DNA from: Enterovibrio norvegicus_B
Lineage (GTDB): Bacteria > Pseudomonadota > Gammaproteobacteria > Enterobacterales > Vibrionaceae
Length of the DNA: 64,000 bases
Direction of reading: 5' to 3'
NCBI RefSeq assembly: GCF_002876705.1
Contig: NZ_MDAG01000057.1
Span: 310,001 to 374,000, forward strand
Part shown: one piece after another, positions 9,062 through 16,708 of the stretch
Layout of the letters: each line of letters starts with the position of its first letter
Position numbering within the stretch: the stretch's first letter is position 1
Notes under the pieces: generated by a model
What the model was told of the DNA's origin: nothing
Databases searched by the model: none
The model's input: the letters and a program-made list of their open reading frames with translations, nothing else
Program-made: the position numbers and the translations under genes

Positions 9062-10752
9062 TTGGCGTTGCTCTCCGACTGAATAAATGTCTGCATAAAT
9101 CCGTCGATGTCTTCAATACCTGCCTTCTCAGCAAGTTGGTACAAACTGGTGGTGGTAAGGTTGGCTTCATCCAACAAAGTGGGTTGGCTGAACACACTCG
9201 TCATTGGCGCATCCGCGATCAGCTTACTGTCTGCAATCACGACAGAGCGCGTTGTATATTCCAACACCAAATGCATGTCGTGAGAAATGATCATCACACT
9301 GATGCCTTGCTCCTCATTGAGTTTCTTAATGAATTGCAGCATAGAGGTGTAGTTGCGGTAATCTTGGCCTGCCGTCGGTTCGTCCAAAATCAGAAGATCT
9401 GGCTCCATCACCAAAATAGACGCAATGGTGACACGTTTCTTCTGACCATAGCTCAACGCATCTACCGGCCAATGGCGATATTTACTCAAGCCACACAGTT
9501 CAAGAACATCCAGGACGCGTTTGTCGATGTCGGCATCGCTTAGCCCTTGGTTCATCAAACCGAACGCCACTTCATCCTTAATCATGTGGTGTGAAATCAT
9601 ATGATTAGGGTTTTGCATGACAACGCCAACTTTACGGCTGCGTTCGAATATGGACAGTGTTGAGAAATCTTCGCCGTCGAAAACAATGTTGCCTTCATCT
9701 GGGTCTATGACGCCCATGATCAGCTTGGTGATGGTGGATTTTCCCGAACCATTTTTACCCAATACAGACATCATCTCGCCGCGATTGACTGTAAAGCTGA
9801 CATCCTCAAGGGCGTTCTTCTCGCCATCATAGGAGTAGGTGAGATTGTTCAACGTTAGCAGCGCATCTGATGACGGTTTCTTGTTGATGATTTGCGCATT
9901 GCCATGCCACGTCGTTAATGCTTCTGCATATTTCGCAACGGGCAAATTAGCCATGTTTGATGGTTTATCTGATTGCTCAACTGCGCAGCCTGCATGTTTG
10001 AGCGCAGAGAGATACAAGGGCTCACGAATGCCATGGGTGTTAAGCAATGACGATGTCAGGATCTCGTCTGGCGTGGTATCAGCAATGACCTCTCCGTTGT
10101 CGATAAGGATCACGCGGTCGATGTGTTGCGTCAGTACATCTTCTAAACGGTGTTCAATGATGATGATCGTTTTGCCCGTATCACGATGAAGTTGGTCAAT
10201 GATCTCTATAGTGCGCTTGCCCGTTTTCGGGTCAAGTGCGGCAAGAGGCTCATCAAACAAAAGGACGTCTACGTCATCTACCAAAATGCCCGCAAGGGAA
10301 ACGCGTTGTTTTTGCCCGCCAGACAAGTCATGCGGGGCATGATGAAGCAGGTTTTCAAGATCGACCATTTTCGCGGTGGCCTTGACCAATGGGTACATGT
10401 CAGCGACGGACATGCATTGGTTTTCCAGCGCAAACGCGATGTCTTCACCCACACTCAATCCGACAAACTGGCTGTCTGTATCTTGTAGTACGGTGCCGAC
10501 TTTCTCTGTGTATTCCACCAAGGTCATTTTTTGGCTGTTTTTGCCATCGATCAGTAATTCACCGTCGATGTGTCCCTCAATTGCGTGGGGAATAAGGCCG
10601 TTAATGCACTGACCCAACGTGGATTTACCACTGCCGCTTGGGCCAATGATCAGGACTTTTTCGCCTTTTTCTATGGTTAAGTTGATATTTTTTAGCGTGG
10701 GGTTAACCAACGCATCATAGCGAAAGGAGAAGTTTTTAAATTCGATGGTCAT
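9058..10752 (-). CDS. ECF transporter ATPase, two fused ABC domains (EcfA1-EcfA2)
   Basis: Energy-coupling ATPase with both ABC halves in one 564-residue chain, as in YkoD-type systems. The first domain has Walker A GPSGSGKST at residues 37-45, a Q-loop at LQDTDSQF, signature LSGGQKQR and Walker B LLFDEPLAALD. A linker of about 60 residues leads to the second domain with Walker A GKNGSGKST (about residue 330), QNPNHMISHHM at the Q-loop, signature LSYGQKKR (a Tyr in place of the first Gly of LSGGQ) and LLILDEPTAGQD. The degenerate second signature suggests that the two ATP sites are not equivalent. The start lies eight bases after the S-component stop, and the gene overlaps ecfT by four bases. 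Confidence 0.94.
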   Translation of the reverse strand: MTIEFKNFSFRYDALVNPTLKNINLTIEKGEKVLIIGPSGSGKSTLGQCINGLIPHAIEGHIDGELLIDGKNSQKMTLVEYTEKVGTVLQDTDSQFVGLSVGEDIAFALENQCMSVADMYPLVKATAKMVDLENLLHHAPHDLSGGQKQRVSLAGILVDDVDVLLFDEPLAALDPKTGKRTIEIIDQLHRDTGKTIIIIEHRLEDVLTQHIDRVILIDNGEVIADTTPDEILTSSLLNTHGIREPLYLSALKHAGCAVEQSDKPSNMANLPVAKYAEALTTWHGNAQIINKKPSSDALLTLNNLTYSYDGEKNALEDVSFTVNRGEMMSVLGKNGSGKSTITKLIMGVIDPDEGNIVFDGEDFSTLSIFERSRKVGVVMQNPNHMISHHMIKDEVAFGLMNQGLSDADIDKRVLDVLELCGLSKYRHWPVDALSYGQKKRVTIASILVMEPDLLILDEPTAGQDYRNYTSMLQFIKKLNEEQGISVMIISHDMHLVLEYTTRSVVIADSKLIADAPMTSVFSQPTLLDEANLTTTSLYQLAEKAGIEDIDGFMQTFIQSESNAK

Positions 10753-10760
10753 GGAGATGT

Positions 10761-11309
10761 TTAGGCCTCAGTCAGATTACGGCACTGTCTGTTGCGTTTG
10801 GCCACAGATTGCAAAATGAAGTAGCCAACAACGGCAACTAGCAAGGCGTTACCCGCAGCAATAATACAAAGCTGAATGAAGACTTTGGTAAAAGGTTCGG
10901 CATAAAGCACGGTATCAAGGAAAGCAGACGTGCCATATCCAATCACGTTGCCAAGCAAAGCCAGGAAGGCGAAAAGTACGATATCAATCGGGCCAAAGCT
11001 CCCGTATTTCAGGCGACGTTTGGTCAGAATAGGGAAGAAGCCAATGACGAAGCCCACGATGCCAGAACCTAACACCCAGGTTAGCCAGACCCCCCAACCT
11101 GCGAACATGTCGGTAACCCAGTGGCCGATGAAGCCAACAAAAAAGCCCACGCCCGGGCCAAACAAAACGGAGAAAAGAGCAAGAATGGCCATAGCAGGCT
11201 TAAGCGTCGTGTTTGCGAAAACAGGAATGCCAAACATTGGCAAGCCGCCAATGCCATAGAGAGCAGCACCAATAGCAATGATAACGACAGTCTTTGCTGA
11301 GAAATTCAT
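10761..11309 (-). CDS. ECF transporter S component, UPF0397/DUF1393 family
   Basis: Small integral membrane protein (182 residues, about five or six hydrophobic segments) that should bind the transported small molecule. Family features are the N-terminal AIGAALYGIGG, the NTTLKPAMAILALFSVLFGP stretch and FFVGFIGHWVTDMFAGWG. These proteins are often named riboflavin-type ECF S components, but the substrate is unproven. The adjacent candidate MetJ operator suggests methionine, a methionine precursor or a related sulfur compound, in line with reported methionine-regulated ECF systems in Firmicutes. It is the first gene of the operon, under a TATAAT promoter at 11398-11403. Confidence 0.85.
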   Translation of the reverse strand: MNFSAKTVVIIAIGAALYGIGGLPMFGIPVFANTTLKPAMAILALFSVLFGPGVGFFVGFIGHWVTDMFAGWGVWLTWVLGSGIVGFVIGFFPILTKRRLKYGSFGPIDIVLFAFLALLGNVIGYGTSAFLDTVLYAEPFTKVFIQLCIIAAGNALLVAVVGYFILQSVAKRNRQCRNLTEA

Positions 11310-11397
11310 AGATAAACCTTTGTGCTGGACAGGATCTATTTGTCCAACGCATATTTTGACGCCAGTTATTTTAAGTGGCTCACAAAAAAGAGGCGGG

Positions 11398-11457
11398 ATT
11401 ATAAAGATAAACGCATAGAAAGGAAAGCTAACAGTCTAGACGTCTAAAAATGTCTGT
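11398..11457 (-). promoter_or_regulatory. Promoter and candidate MetJ operator of the ECF operon
   Basis: Reading leftwards, the perfect met-box octamer AGACGTCT (11445 to 11438) is directly followed by AGACTGTT, a weaker box. It is preceded ten bases earlier by AGACATTT. MetJ dimers bind tandem AGACGTCT octamers. The array ends a little upstream of the -35 position of a promoter with a perfect -10 TATAAT (11403 to 11398) and a weak -35 (TTTCCT, spacer 17), so MetJ-SAM could block transcription. The neighbouring boxes match only about 5 of 8 positions. Confidence 0.55.
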
Positions 11458-11655
11458 AAACCAAGATACACAGATTGTTGATGTAGTGAGCGGATCAGAG
11501 TTGAGAACGTCGAAACTTAGAGCGATAGACGGAAGGTGAGAACAGGGCATTGTGGAGGAGAGGTGTCAGCTTTTATCTGTTTTCTATGCTGTGACCTCGT
11601 GTTCGCTGGCTCGGCTTGCGTTTGGGAGATAAGGAAAGGGTGCCATGGGAGAAAT

Positions 11656-11680
11656 AGAAAAGGCGCAGACGCGCCTTTTT
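11656..11680 (-). terminator. Terminator of sstT
   Basis: Nine-base stem AAAAGGCGC (11658-11666) and GCGCCTTTT (11671-11679) with an AGAC loop, 20 bases past the sstT stop. On the minus strand it ends in a T run. Confidence 0.85.
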
Positions 11681-11699
11681 AGGTAAATATGGTTTTGGC

Positions 11700-12938
11700 T
11701 TATTTCACTGTCGAGGTTTGCAGTTCTTCGGCTTCTTTCGCGCGGCAAGCTGCTGCGGTAAACACAACGTCTGTTGAGCTATTCAATGCAGTTTCTGCTG
11801 AATCTTGAACCACACCGATGATGAAGCCTACGGCAACGACTTGCATCGCGATATCGTTTGGAATACCAAACAAATTACACGCAAGTGGAATCAACAAAAG
11901 TGAACCACCTGCAACACCCGATGCGCCACATGCAGATACGGCAGCAACAATACTCAGCAGGATTGCTGTCGCAATATCAACTTGAATTCCCATGGTGTTA
12001 ACGGCTGCAAGTGTCAATACCGTGATGGTAATGGCTGCACCGCCCATGTTGATAGTTGCGCCCAATGGAATAGAAACAGAGTAGGTGTCTTTATCCAATT
12101 TCAATCTGCTACATAGCTGCATGTTCACAGGAATGTTCGCGGCAGAGCTACGTGTGAAGAAGGCGGTCACGCCACTTTCACGCAGACATTGAAATACCAA
12201 TGGGTATGGGTTGGTGTGGGTTTTAAGGTAAACAATCAATGGGTTCACAACCAAGGCGATAATCGCCATGCTGCCTAGCAATACCGCAAGCAAGTGAGCG
12301 TAACCCACCAATGCTTCAAAGCCTGTTTCTGCAAAGGTCTTAGCGACCAAGCCGAAAATACCAATAGGGGCAAGCTTAATGATGAAGCGAACAATGAAAG
12401 AAACACTTTCAGCAACGTCGCCAAATACGGTTTTGGTGGTGTCTGATGCGTGATGAAGCGCAATACCTAAGCCAATTGCCCAAGCAAGAATACCGATAAA
12501 GTTACCGTTCATCAGTGCATGAATTGGGTTGTCGACAACGCTAAACAATAGCGTTTGGATAACCTGAACAATACCTTCTGGTGGTGCAATAGCAGAATCT
12601 GTTGTTGTTAGCGTAAGCTCTGTTGGGAACAAAAAGCTCATGGTGACAGCCGTAATTGCTGCAGCGAAAGTACCAACTAAATAAAGGGTGATGATTGGAC
12701 GAAGATGAGTGTGTTGGCCTTTCTTCTGATTTGCGATAGATGCTGCTACCAATACAAATACCAAGATAGGTGCAACGGCTTTTAGAGCATTTACAAATAA
12801 GCCGCCTAGAAACCCAATGGCTTTGGCACTTTCTGGCGAAAGGCTAGCGAGGGCAACACCGGCGATAATACCTACCAAAATCTGGACGACCAGACTGGCA
12901 CTAGTAACACGTGCTAAAGGGGAGTTTTTTTGCTTCAT
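11700..12938 (-). CDS. sstT: Sodium-coupled serine/threonine symporter SstT
   Basis: Inner-membrane dicarboxylate/amino acid:cation symporter family (DAACS) protein importing serine and threonine with sodium. The 412-residue product has the family re-entrant loop HP1 region TRSSAANIPVN, the TM7 sodium motif ATINMGGAA (usual NMxGT variant) and the HP2 loop ACGASGVAGGSLLLIPLA. Conserved DSAETALNSSTDVVFTAAAC closes the transport domain. I prefer the ATG at 12938 over the in-frame GTG at 12947, because the alignment with E. coli SstT begins there and a GAG lies five bases upstream. It is monocistronic with its own terminator. Confidence 0.95.
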   Translation of the reverse strand: MKQKNSPLARVTSASLVVQILVGIIAGVALASLSPESAKAIGFLGGLFVNALKAVAPILVFVLVAASIANQKKGQHTHLRPIITLYLVGTFAAAITAVTMSFLFPTELTLTTTDSAIAPPEGIVQVIQTLLFSVVDNPIHALMNGNFIGILAWAIGLGIALHHASDTTKTVFGDVAESVSFIVRFIIKLAPIGIFGLVAKTFAETGFEALVGYAHLLAVLLGSMAIIALVVNPLIVYLKTHTNPYPLVFQCLRESGVTAFFTRSSAANIPVNMQLCSRLKLDKDTYSVSIPLGATINMGGAAITITVLTLAAVNTMGIQVDIATAILLSIVAAVSACGASGVAGGSLLLIPLACNLFGIPNDIAMQVVAVGFIIGVVQDSAETALNSSTDVVFTAAACRAKEAEELQTSTVK

Positions 12939-13129
12939 TTTTCTCACTTCACTGTGTATGAGCTGTTAACGTTTGGATTAAATCAGCTGGATTAGTAATC
13001 TGTAAAGTAGTAAATGAAATAAAATATGATGATCGATCGCATATGCCTGATTATATATAGCAGTGATGTTTTGCGGCGATGTAAAATATTGCGATGGTTA
13101 TTGTAATGAAGTTGTAAATTCTGAAAAAG

Positions 13130-13155
13130 GAAAAGCGCCACGAAGGGCGCTTTAA
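13130..13155 (-). terminator. Probable terminator of rpoE-chrR
   Basis: Stem AAAGCGCC (13132-13139) and GGCGCTTT (13146-13153) with a six-base loop. The minus-strand continuation is TTTTCCTTTTT, about 35 bases past the chrR stop. Confidence 0.65.
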
Positions 13156-13187
13156 ATTGTGGCGTCTATGTTAACCAGTTGGATTGA

Positions 13188-13892
13188 TTAATAAATAACG
13201 CGACCCACGGCATTTAACAATTGGCTAACGCCTTTGGTAAAGTGCAAGGGGGCATCTGAAACGGTGTAACAGAGGCAACCGTCGTGAGTTTGTGGTGTGT
13301 GATGGTTGCTGGCGTCTAACATAATGAAGTCACCCGGCACATAAGTGTCGTGTTCGTCTTCAAAATGGCCACCCAACAATAAAGTAAGCTCTGTGCCTTT
13401 GTGGGTATGGCTAGGCACACTGCCGTTCATGCCTATGTGCAAAAGACTGGCTCGCGTATCGCCCTCATTCAATGGAAGTCGCGCGCGGCTAATGGTGCCG
13501 ATAGAGCTCCACCCCAGTTGATGATAACGGCGCAATGCTATTGGGAGTGAGTACGTTTCTCCGCACACGCTGATTTCAGCTTTAGGTGAAGGCGTAACGA
13601 GCGTTTTAGGCACCATTTCGTCAGACATGATGTCAGCAAGCATGTTGCCGAACATAGCATCCATGTCCAAGGGTTCTTCTTGAGCATTGTCGTTGCTCGC
13701 CACTGCATTTTCGCCATGCAGCATAGGTGCATCGAACGCCAGTTGGGCGGCTTGCTCGGTAAACAAAGCCACTTTGTTCATACATTGTTCACACATCTCG
13801 CAATGTGCAGATACGGCGATGGACATTGAAGCCGCAAGATCGCCAACAGCATGCGCTGCAAGCATTTCATCGGTTGGGTGATACTTAATCAT
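13188..13892 (-). CDS. chrR: Anti-sigma factor ChrR, zinc cupin
   Basis: ChrR holds the ECF11 sigma factor RpoE inactive until singlet oxygen or organic peroxide signals free it. The N-terminal zinc-binding anti-sigma domain has His5, His30, Cys34 and Cys37 (SAHCEMCEQC), shifted by one from the four ligands of Rhodobacter ChrR (His6, His31, Cys35, Cys38). A C-terminal cupin (about residues 110-225) has HTHKGTE and PGDFIMLDASNHH, consistent with a second metal site required for singlet-oxygen sensing. The 234-residue gene overlaps rpoE by eight bases, as expected for a sigma/anti-sigma pair made at matched levels. Confidence 0.93.
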   Translation of the reverse strand: MIKYHPTDEMLAAHAVGDLAASMSIAVSAHCEMCEQCMNKVALFTEQAAQLAFDAPMLHGENAVASNDNAQEEPLDMDAMFGNMLADIMSDEMVPKTLVTPSPKAEISVCGETYSLPIALRRYHQLGWSSIGTISRARLPLNEGDTRASLLHIGMNGSVPSHTHKGTELTLLLGGHFEDEHDTYVPGDFIMLDASNHHTPQTHDGCLCYTVSDAPLHFTKGVSQLLNAVGRVIY

Positions 13893-14517
13893 CGTTCACC
13901 TCCAAGTGTGTACGAAGCTTTTGAAGACCTAAACGAAGACGAGATTTAATCGTACCCAACGGGACGTCGAGCTGTTCTGCTAGTTCCTGATGAGTTAACT
14001 GCTTCAAGTAAACACCTCTAACGACTTGCTGCTGTAGGTCAGGTAAAAGATCGATGTATGACAGGAGCTGAGTTTGTATCTGCTCCTGCAGTGCTTCATC
14101 TTCTTGGTCACCCGATTCACCATCGATGAGAGGCCAAATATCGCCGCTCAAACAATCTTCTCTGTTGCTTTTCACTTTGCGCAGCATGTCAAAACTGACA
14201 TTCCGCATGATAGTGAAAACCCACGTCGATGCGCCCCCTTTGGAGCCATCGTATAAATGTGCTTTGCGCCATACCAAAATCATTGTTTCTTGGACGAGTT
14301 CCATGGCATGCCCGTCGACACGAAGGTGACGTAAGCCGTATGCACGGAGTTTGGGTGCGAAGTGCTTAAACAACGCAGCAAATGCTGCCTCATCACGCCC
14401 TTCAGCGACGCGTTGTAATAGTTCTGCCAACTTTTCGGGAGTGGGAACTGACATAGGTGTCTGACTACTCGAACGTTTTGTGTTGTTAGCATTATACGTA
14501 CTTCTGGCCATTTCCAT
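13885..14517 (-). CDS. rpoE: ECF RNA polymerase sigma factor RpoE (ECF11/ChrR type)
   Basis: Alternative sigma factor for the photo-oxidative stress response. Region 2 includes HAMELVQETMILVWRKAHLYD and ASTWVFTIMRNVSFDMLRK, and region 4 is LPDLQQQVVRGVYLKQLTHQELAEQLDVPLGTIKSRLRLGLQKL. I prefer the ATG at 14517 (210 residues, AGGA ten bases upstream) over the TTG at 14523. A TGATCC-N16-CGTTAAC promoter (14559-14587) lies upstream, arguing for autoregulation. The gene follows a Lon-domain gene on the same strand by 60-odd bases. It is not the envelope-stress RpoE of E. coli, which pairs with RseA. Confidence 0.92.
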   Translation of the reverse strand: MEMARSTYNANNTKRSSSQTPMSVPTPEKLAELLQRVAEGRDEAAFAALFKHFAPKLRAYGLRHLRVDGHAMELVQETMILVWRKAHLYDGSKGGASTWVFTIMRNVSFDMLRKVKSNREDCLSGDIWPLIDGESGDQEDEALQEQIQTQLLSYIDLLPDLQQQVVRGVYLKQLTHQELAEQLDVPLGTIKSRLRLGLQKLRTHLEVNDD

Positions 14518-14558
14518 TATCAATGTTTCCTGTATGTGCCAATTTGTGACATGTATTG

Positions 14559-14587
14559 GTTAACGTAATGAAAAAGGAATTGGATCA
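14559..14587 (-). promoter_or_regulatory. Candidate RpoE (ECF11) promoter of rpoE-chrR
   Basis: Minus strand TGATCC (14587 to 14582), 16 bases, then CGTTAAC (14565 to 14559). The hexamer agrees with the known -35 of ECF11/Rhodobacter RpoE promoters. The leader to the ATG at 14517 would be about 35 bases. The -35 overlaps the stop codon of the upstream gene. Confidence 0.55.
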
Positions 14588-15148
14588 ATATTCTCTCTGA
14601 GTTTCTTCGGTAAGAAGTACGGTTATGAACTGCATCGCATCTTCTGCGTCGTGTTGCGCGATAAACCATTGGCGCTGATTGTTGGCTAAAGGCAGCACTT
14701 CTAACCAGCGCTGACATACCCAATTAACGTCATTGAAACACAATACTTCCTCGTATTGCGAGGCATGTTCGGGGTGTGTTTTGAACAAGGCTTCCAGTGC
14801 TTCGCCAAGCAATCCAGTATCCGCATTGCTTGGTGGCCAATCAGGCAGCGCCTCGGTGTGCCCAACCCATAGGCCGTCGTTTTCTTTGTCAATGTGTGAC
14901 AACTTGACCCGTGATAAACCTTTTATGGTGACCCCGAGCAAACCGTCTGGCAGGGTTTCAAAGTCGATAATTTGAACGTGCGTTCCGTAGGTACAGATAG
15001 CATCGCCTTCTTTCATCGCAAGAACGAACCCTTTTTGCTCTGCCATGGATTCTTTCACAAGGCGAACATAACGAGGTTCGAATATACGAAGTTTTGTAAT
15101 GCCCCCTGGGAGCAAAAACAGGGGTAGCGGAAATAGACCCAATTGCAT
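14585..15148 (-). CDS. Lon N-terminal-like (LON substrate-binding) domain protein
   Basis: Stand-alone protein of 187 residues with the PF02190-type LON substrate-binding fold. Features are LGLFPLPLFLLPGGITKLRIFEPRYVRLV at the N-terminus, FVLAMKEGD, and GTHVQIIDFETLPDGLLGVTIKGLSR. There is no AAA+ or protease domain, so it is not Lon itself. Its role is unknown; such proteins may bind substrates or partners of proteolysis. A GAGG lies about eight bases before the ATG. It sits directly upstream of rpoE-chrR, and both it and rpoE have the same candidate RpoE-type promoter, so it is probably a member of that stress regulon. Confidence 0.85.
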   Translation of the reverse strand: MQLGLFPLPLFLLPGGITKLRIFEPRYVRLVKESMAEQKGFVLAMKEGDAICTYGTHVQIIDFETLPDGLLGVTIKGLSRVKLSHIDKENDGLWVGHTEALPDWPPSNADTGLLGEALEALFKTHPEHASQYEEVLCFNDVNWVCQRWLEVLPLANNQRQWFIAQHDAEDAMQFITVLLTEETQREY

Positions 15149-15174
15149 GAAGAACCTCCATAAATAACGTTAGA

Positions 15175-15203
15175 ATTTACGAAGGTGTTTCATGATGCGA
15201 TCA
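15175..15203 (-). promoter_or_regulatory. Candidate RpoE (ECF11) promoter of the Lon-domain gene
   Basis: Minus strand TGATCG (15203 to 15198), 16 bases, then CGTAAAT (15181 to 15175). It has the same spacing as the element before rpoE, about 26 bases before the ATG at 15148. The match to TGATCC is five of six. Confidence 0.45.
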
Positions 15204-15247
15204 CTTCGGGCATCAATTCGGCACCGTGTAACACGGCGTATGCGTGC

Positions 15248-16516
15248 TTATGACATGTTTTCTACTGCACGTTGAATGGCATCAACCAGTTTTTGAAGTT
15301 GTTCTTTACGCATGTCAAATGGTGGCATGATATAGATAAGACGTCCAAAAGGACGGATCCAAACACCTGACTCAACAAAGTGTTTTTGAATTGACTCTAC
15401 GTGTACGGGGGTGTTGAGTTCAACGACGCCAATCGCCCCAAGCCACCTCACGTCTTTTACTGCATTAAGGCTTTCTAGTGGGGGCAGCATGGATGCAAGG
15501 TGTGACTCAATGGTCAGCACTTTTTCCTGCCACGGAGTGTCTTTTAAAAGCTGTAAACTTGCATTTGCCACGGCGCTGGCGAGAGGGTTGCCCATAAACG
15601 TCGGGCCATGCATAAAACAGCCTGCTTCACCGCTACATACGGTATCAGCAACGTGTTTTGTTGTGATCGTGGCGGCCATGGTCATATAGCCTCCCGTTAG
15701 GGCTTTACCTACGCAAAGAATGTCCGGCGATATACCCGCATGTTCACAGGCAAAGAGCTTACCTGTACGACCAAATCCGGTGGCAATTTCATCGCAAATT
15801 AGCAACACCCCATGTTCATCACACAGCGCACGCACCCGTTTCAAAAATGTAGGGTGATAAATACGCATGCCGCCTGCGCCTTGAACGATAGGCTCAAGAA
15901 TCACCGCTGCAATGTCATCAACGTTGCTTGTCAGTTTGAGTTCAAAATCAGCAATGTCCTCTTCCTTCCATTTATCATAAAAGCCACATTCAGGTGAATC
16001 GGCAAAGATGTGTTCAGGAAGAAAACCTTTGTATAGCTTATGCATCGAATTGTCTGGATCGGTGACCGACATGGCTGCAAAGCTATCGCCGTGATAACCG
16101 TGGCGCAGTGTTAAAAATTTCGATTTCGGTGCGCCTTTCGCATGCCAATATTGCAACGCCATTTTGAGTGCAACTTCCACCGAAATTGAGCCTGAATCAC
16201 ACAGAAATACTTTGTCTAATGGCGCGGGTGTCATCTCGACAAGTTGTTTACAAAGTGCAATCGCGGGCTCGTGGGTGATCCCACCAAACATCACATGAGA
16301 CATCTTTCCCGCTTGATCAATCAAAGCCTTATTCAACACAGGGTGATTGTAACCATGAATCGCTGCCCACCAAGAAGACATGCCATCAATGAGTTCGGTG
16401 CCATCTTCTAAGTAAAGAAAAACGCCATCTGCGCGCGCGATGGGATAGCACGGAAGCGGGTTGATGGTTGAGGTGTAAGGGTGCCAAATATGTTCACGAT
16501 CGAAAGCAATATCCAT
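15248..16516 (-). CDS. bioA: Adenosylmethionine--8-amino-7-oxononanoate aminotransferase BioA
   Basis: PLP enzyme that transfers the amino group of S-adenosylmethionine to 8-amino-7-oxononanoate, giving 7,8-diaminopelargonate in biotin synthesis. The 422-residue protein has the N-terminal HIWHPYTS block, GMSSWWAAIHGYNHP, FLCDSGSISVEVALKMALQYW, YHGDSFAAMS, ICDEIATGFGRTG and the PLP-lysine block VGKALTGGYMTMAAT. It starts at the ATG 16516 and is divergent from bioBFCD across a BirA-like operator, the classic enterobacterial and Vibrio arrangement. Confidence 0.97.
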   Translation of the reverse strand: MDIAFDREHIWHPYTSTINPLPCYPIARADGVFLYLEDGTELIDGMSSWWAAIHGYNHPVLNKALIDQAGKMSHVMFGGITHEPAIALCKQLVEMTPAPLDKVFLCDSGSISVEVALKMALQYWHAKGAPKSKFLTLRHGYHGDSFAAMSVTDPDNSMHKLYKGFLPEHIFADSPECGFYDKWKEEDIADFELKLTSNVDDIAAVILEPIVQGAGGMRIYHPTFLKRVRALCDEHGVLLICDEIATGFGRTGKLFACEHAGISPDILCVGKALTGGYMTMAATITTKHVADTVCSGEAGCFMHGPTFMGNPLASAVANASLQLLKDTPWQEKVLTIESHLASMLPPLESLNAVKDVRWLGAIGVVELNTPVHVESIQKHFVESGVWIRPFGRLIYIMPPFDMRKEQLQKLVDAIQRAVENMS

Positions 16517-16533
16517 GTATATAAAATATCCAG

Positions 16534-16566
16534 TTGTAAACTATAGAAGTCAATCACTGTTGACAT
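16534..16566. promoter_or_regulatory. BirA-type biotin operator between bioA and bioB
   Basis: TTGTAAACT (16534-16542), 15 bases, TGTTGACAT (16558-16566). The gammaproteobacterial BirA consensus is TTGTAAACC-N14/15-GGTTTACAA, so the left half matches 8 of 9 and the right 6 of 9. Its position between the divergent bio operons is as expected for biotin-responsive repression in both directions. Confidence 0.75.
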
Positions 16567-16708
16567 TGTAATGCCTGACTTTAGACTGAACAAGTCACCA
16601 TACCCAAATCACTTTGTATTCTCGTCACTGTCGAGAAAGGGTTGGCACTTAGGTGCGTCTCATTAGGTGTTTTGGGTATGTCATTCATTCCAAATTGAGG
16701 TATTACAG

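Larger units (their letters stand above)
11310..11699. other. Intergenic region upstream of the ECF operon
   Basis: 390 bases. The left part is the ECF promoter and candidate MetJ site (11398-11457) and the right end is the sstT terminator. The stretch 11460-11640 has no gene or repeat that I can recognise. No riboswitch fold such as a SAM or FMN element was seen. Confidence 0.6.

Noticed and set aside
11310..11640. Riboswitch upstream of the ECF operon
   Set aside because: No SAM, FMN, TPP or cobalamin core sequences were seen; a protein operator explains the site better.
13885..14517. Envelope-stress RpoE (RseA-type)
   Set aside because: The partner is ChrR with zinc and cupin domains, and the promoter elements are TGATCC-like.
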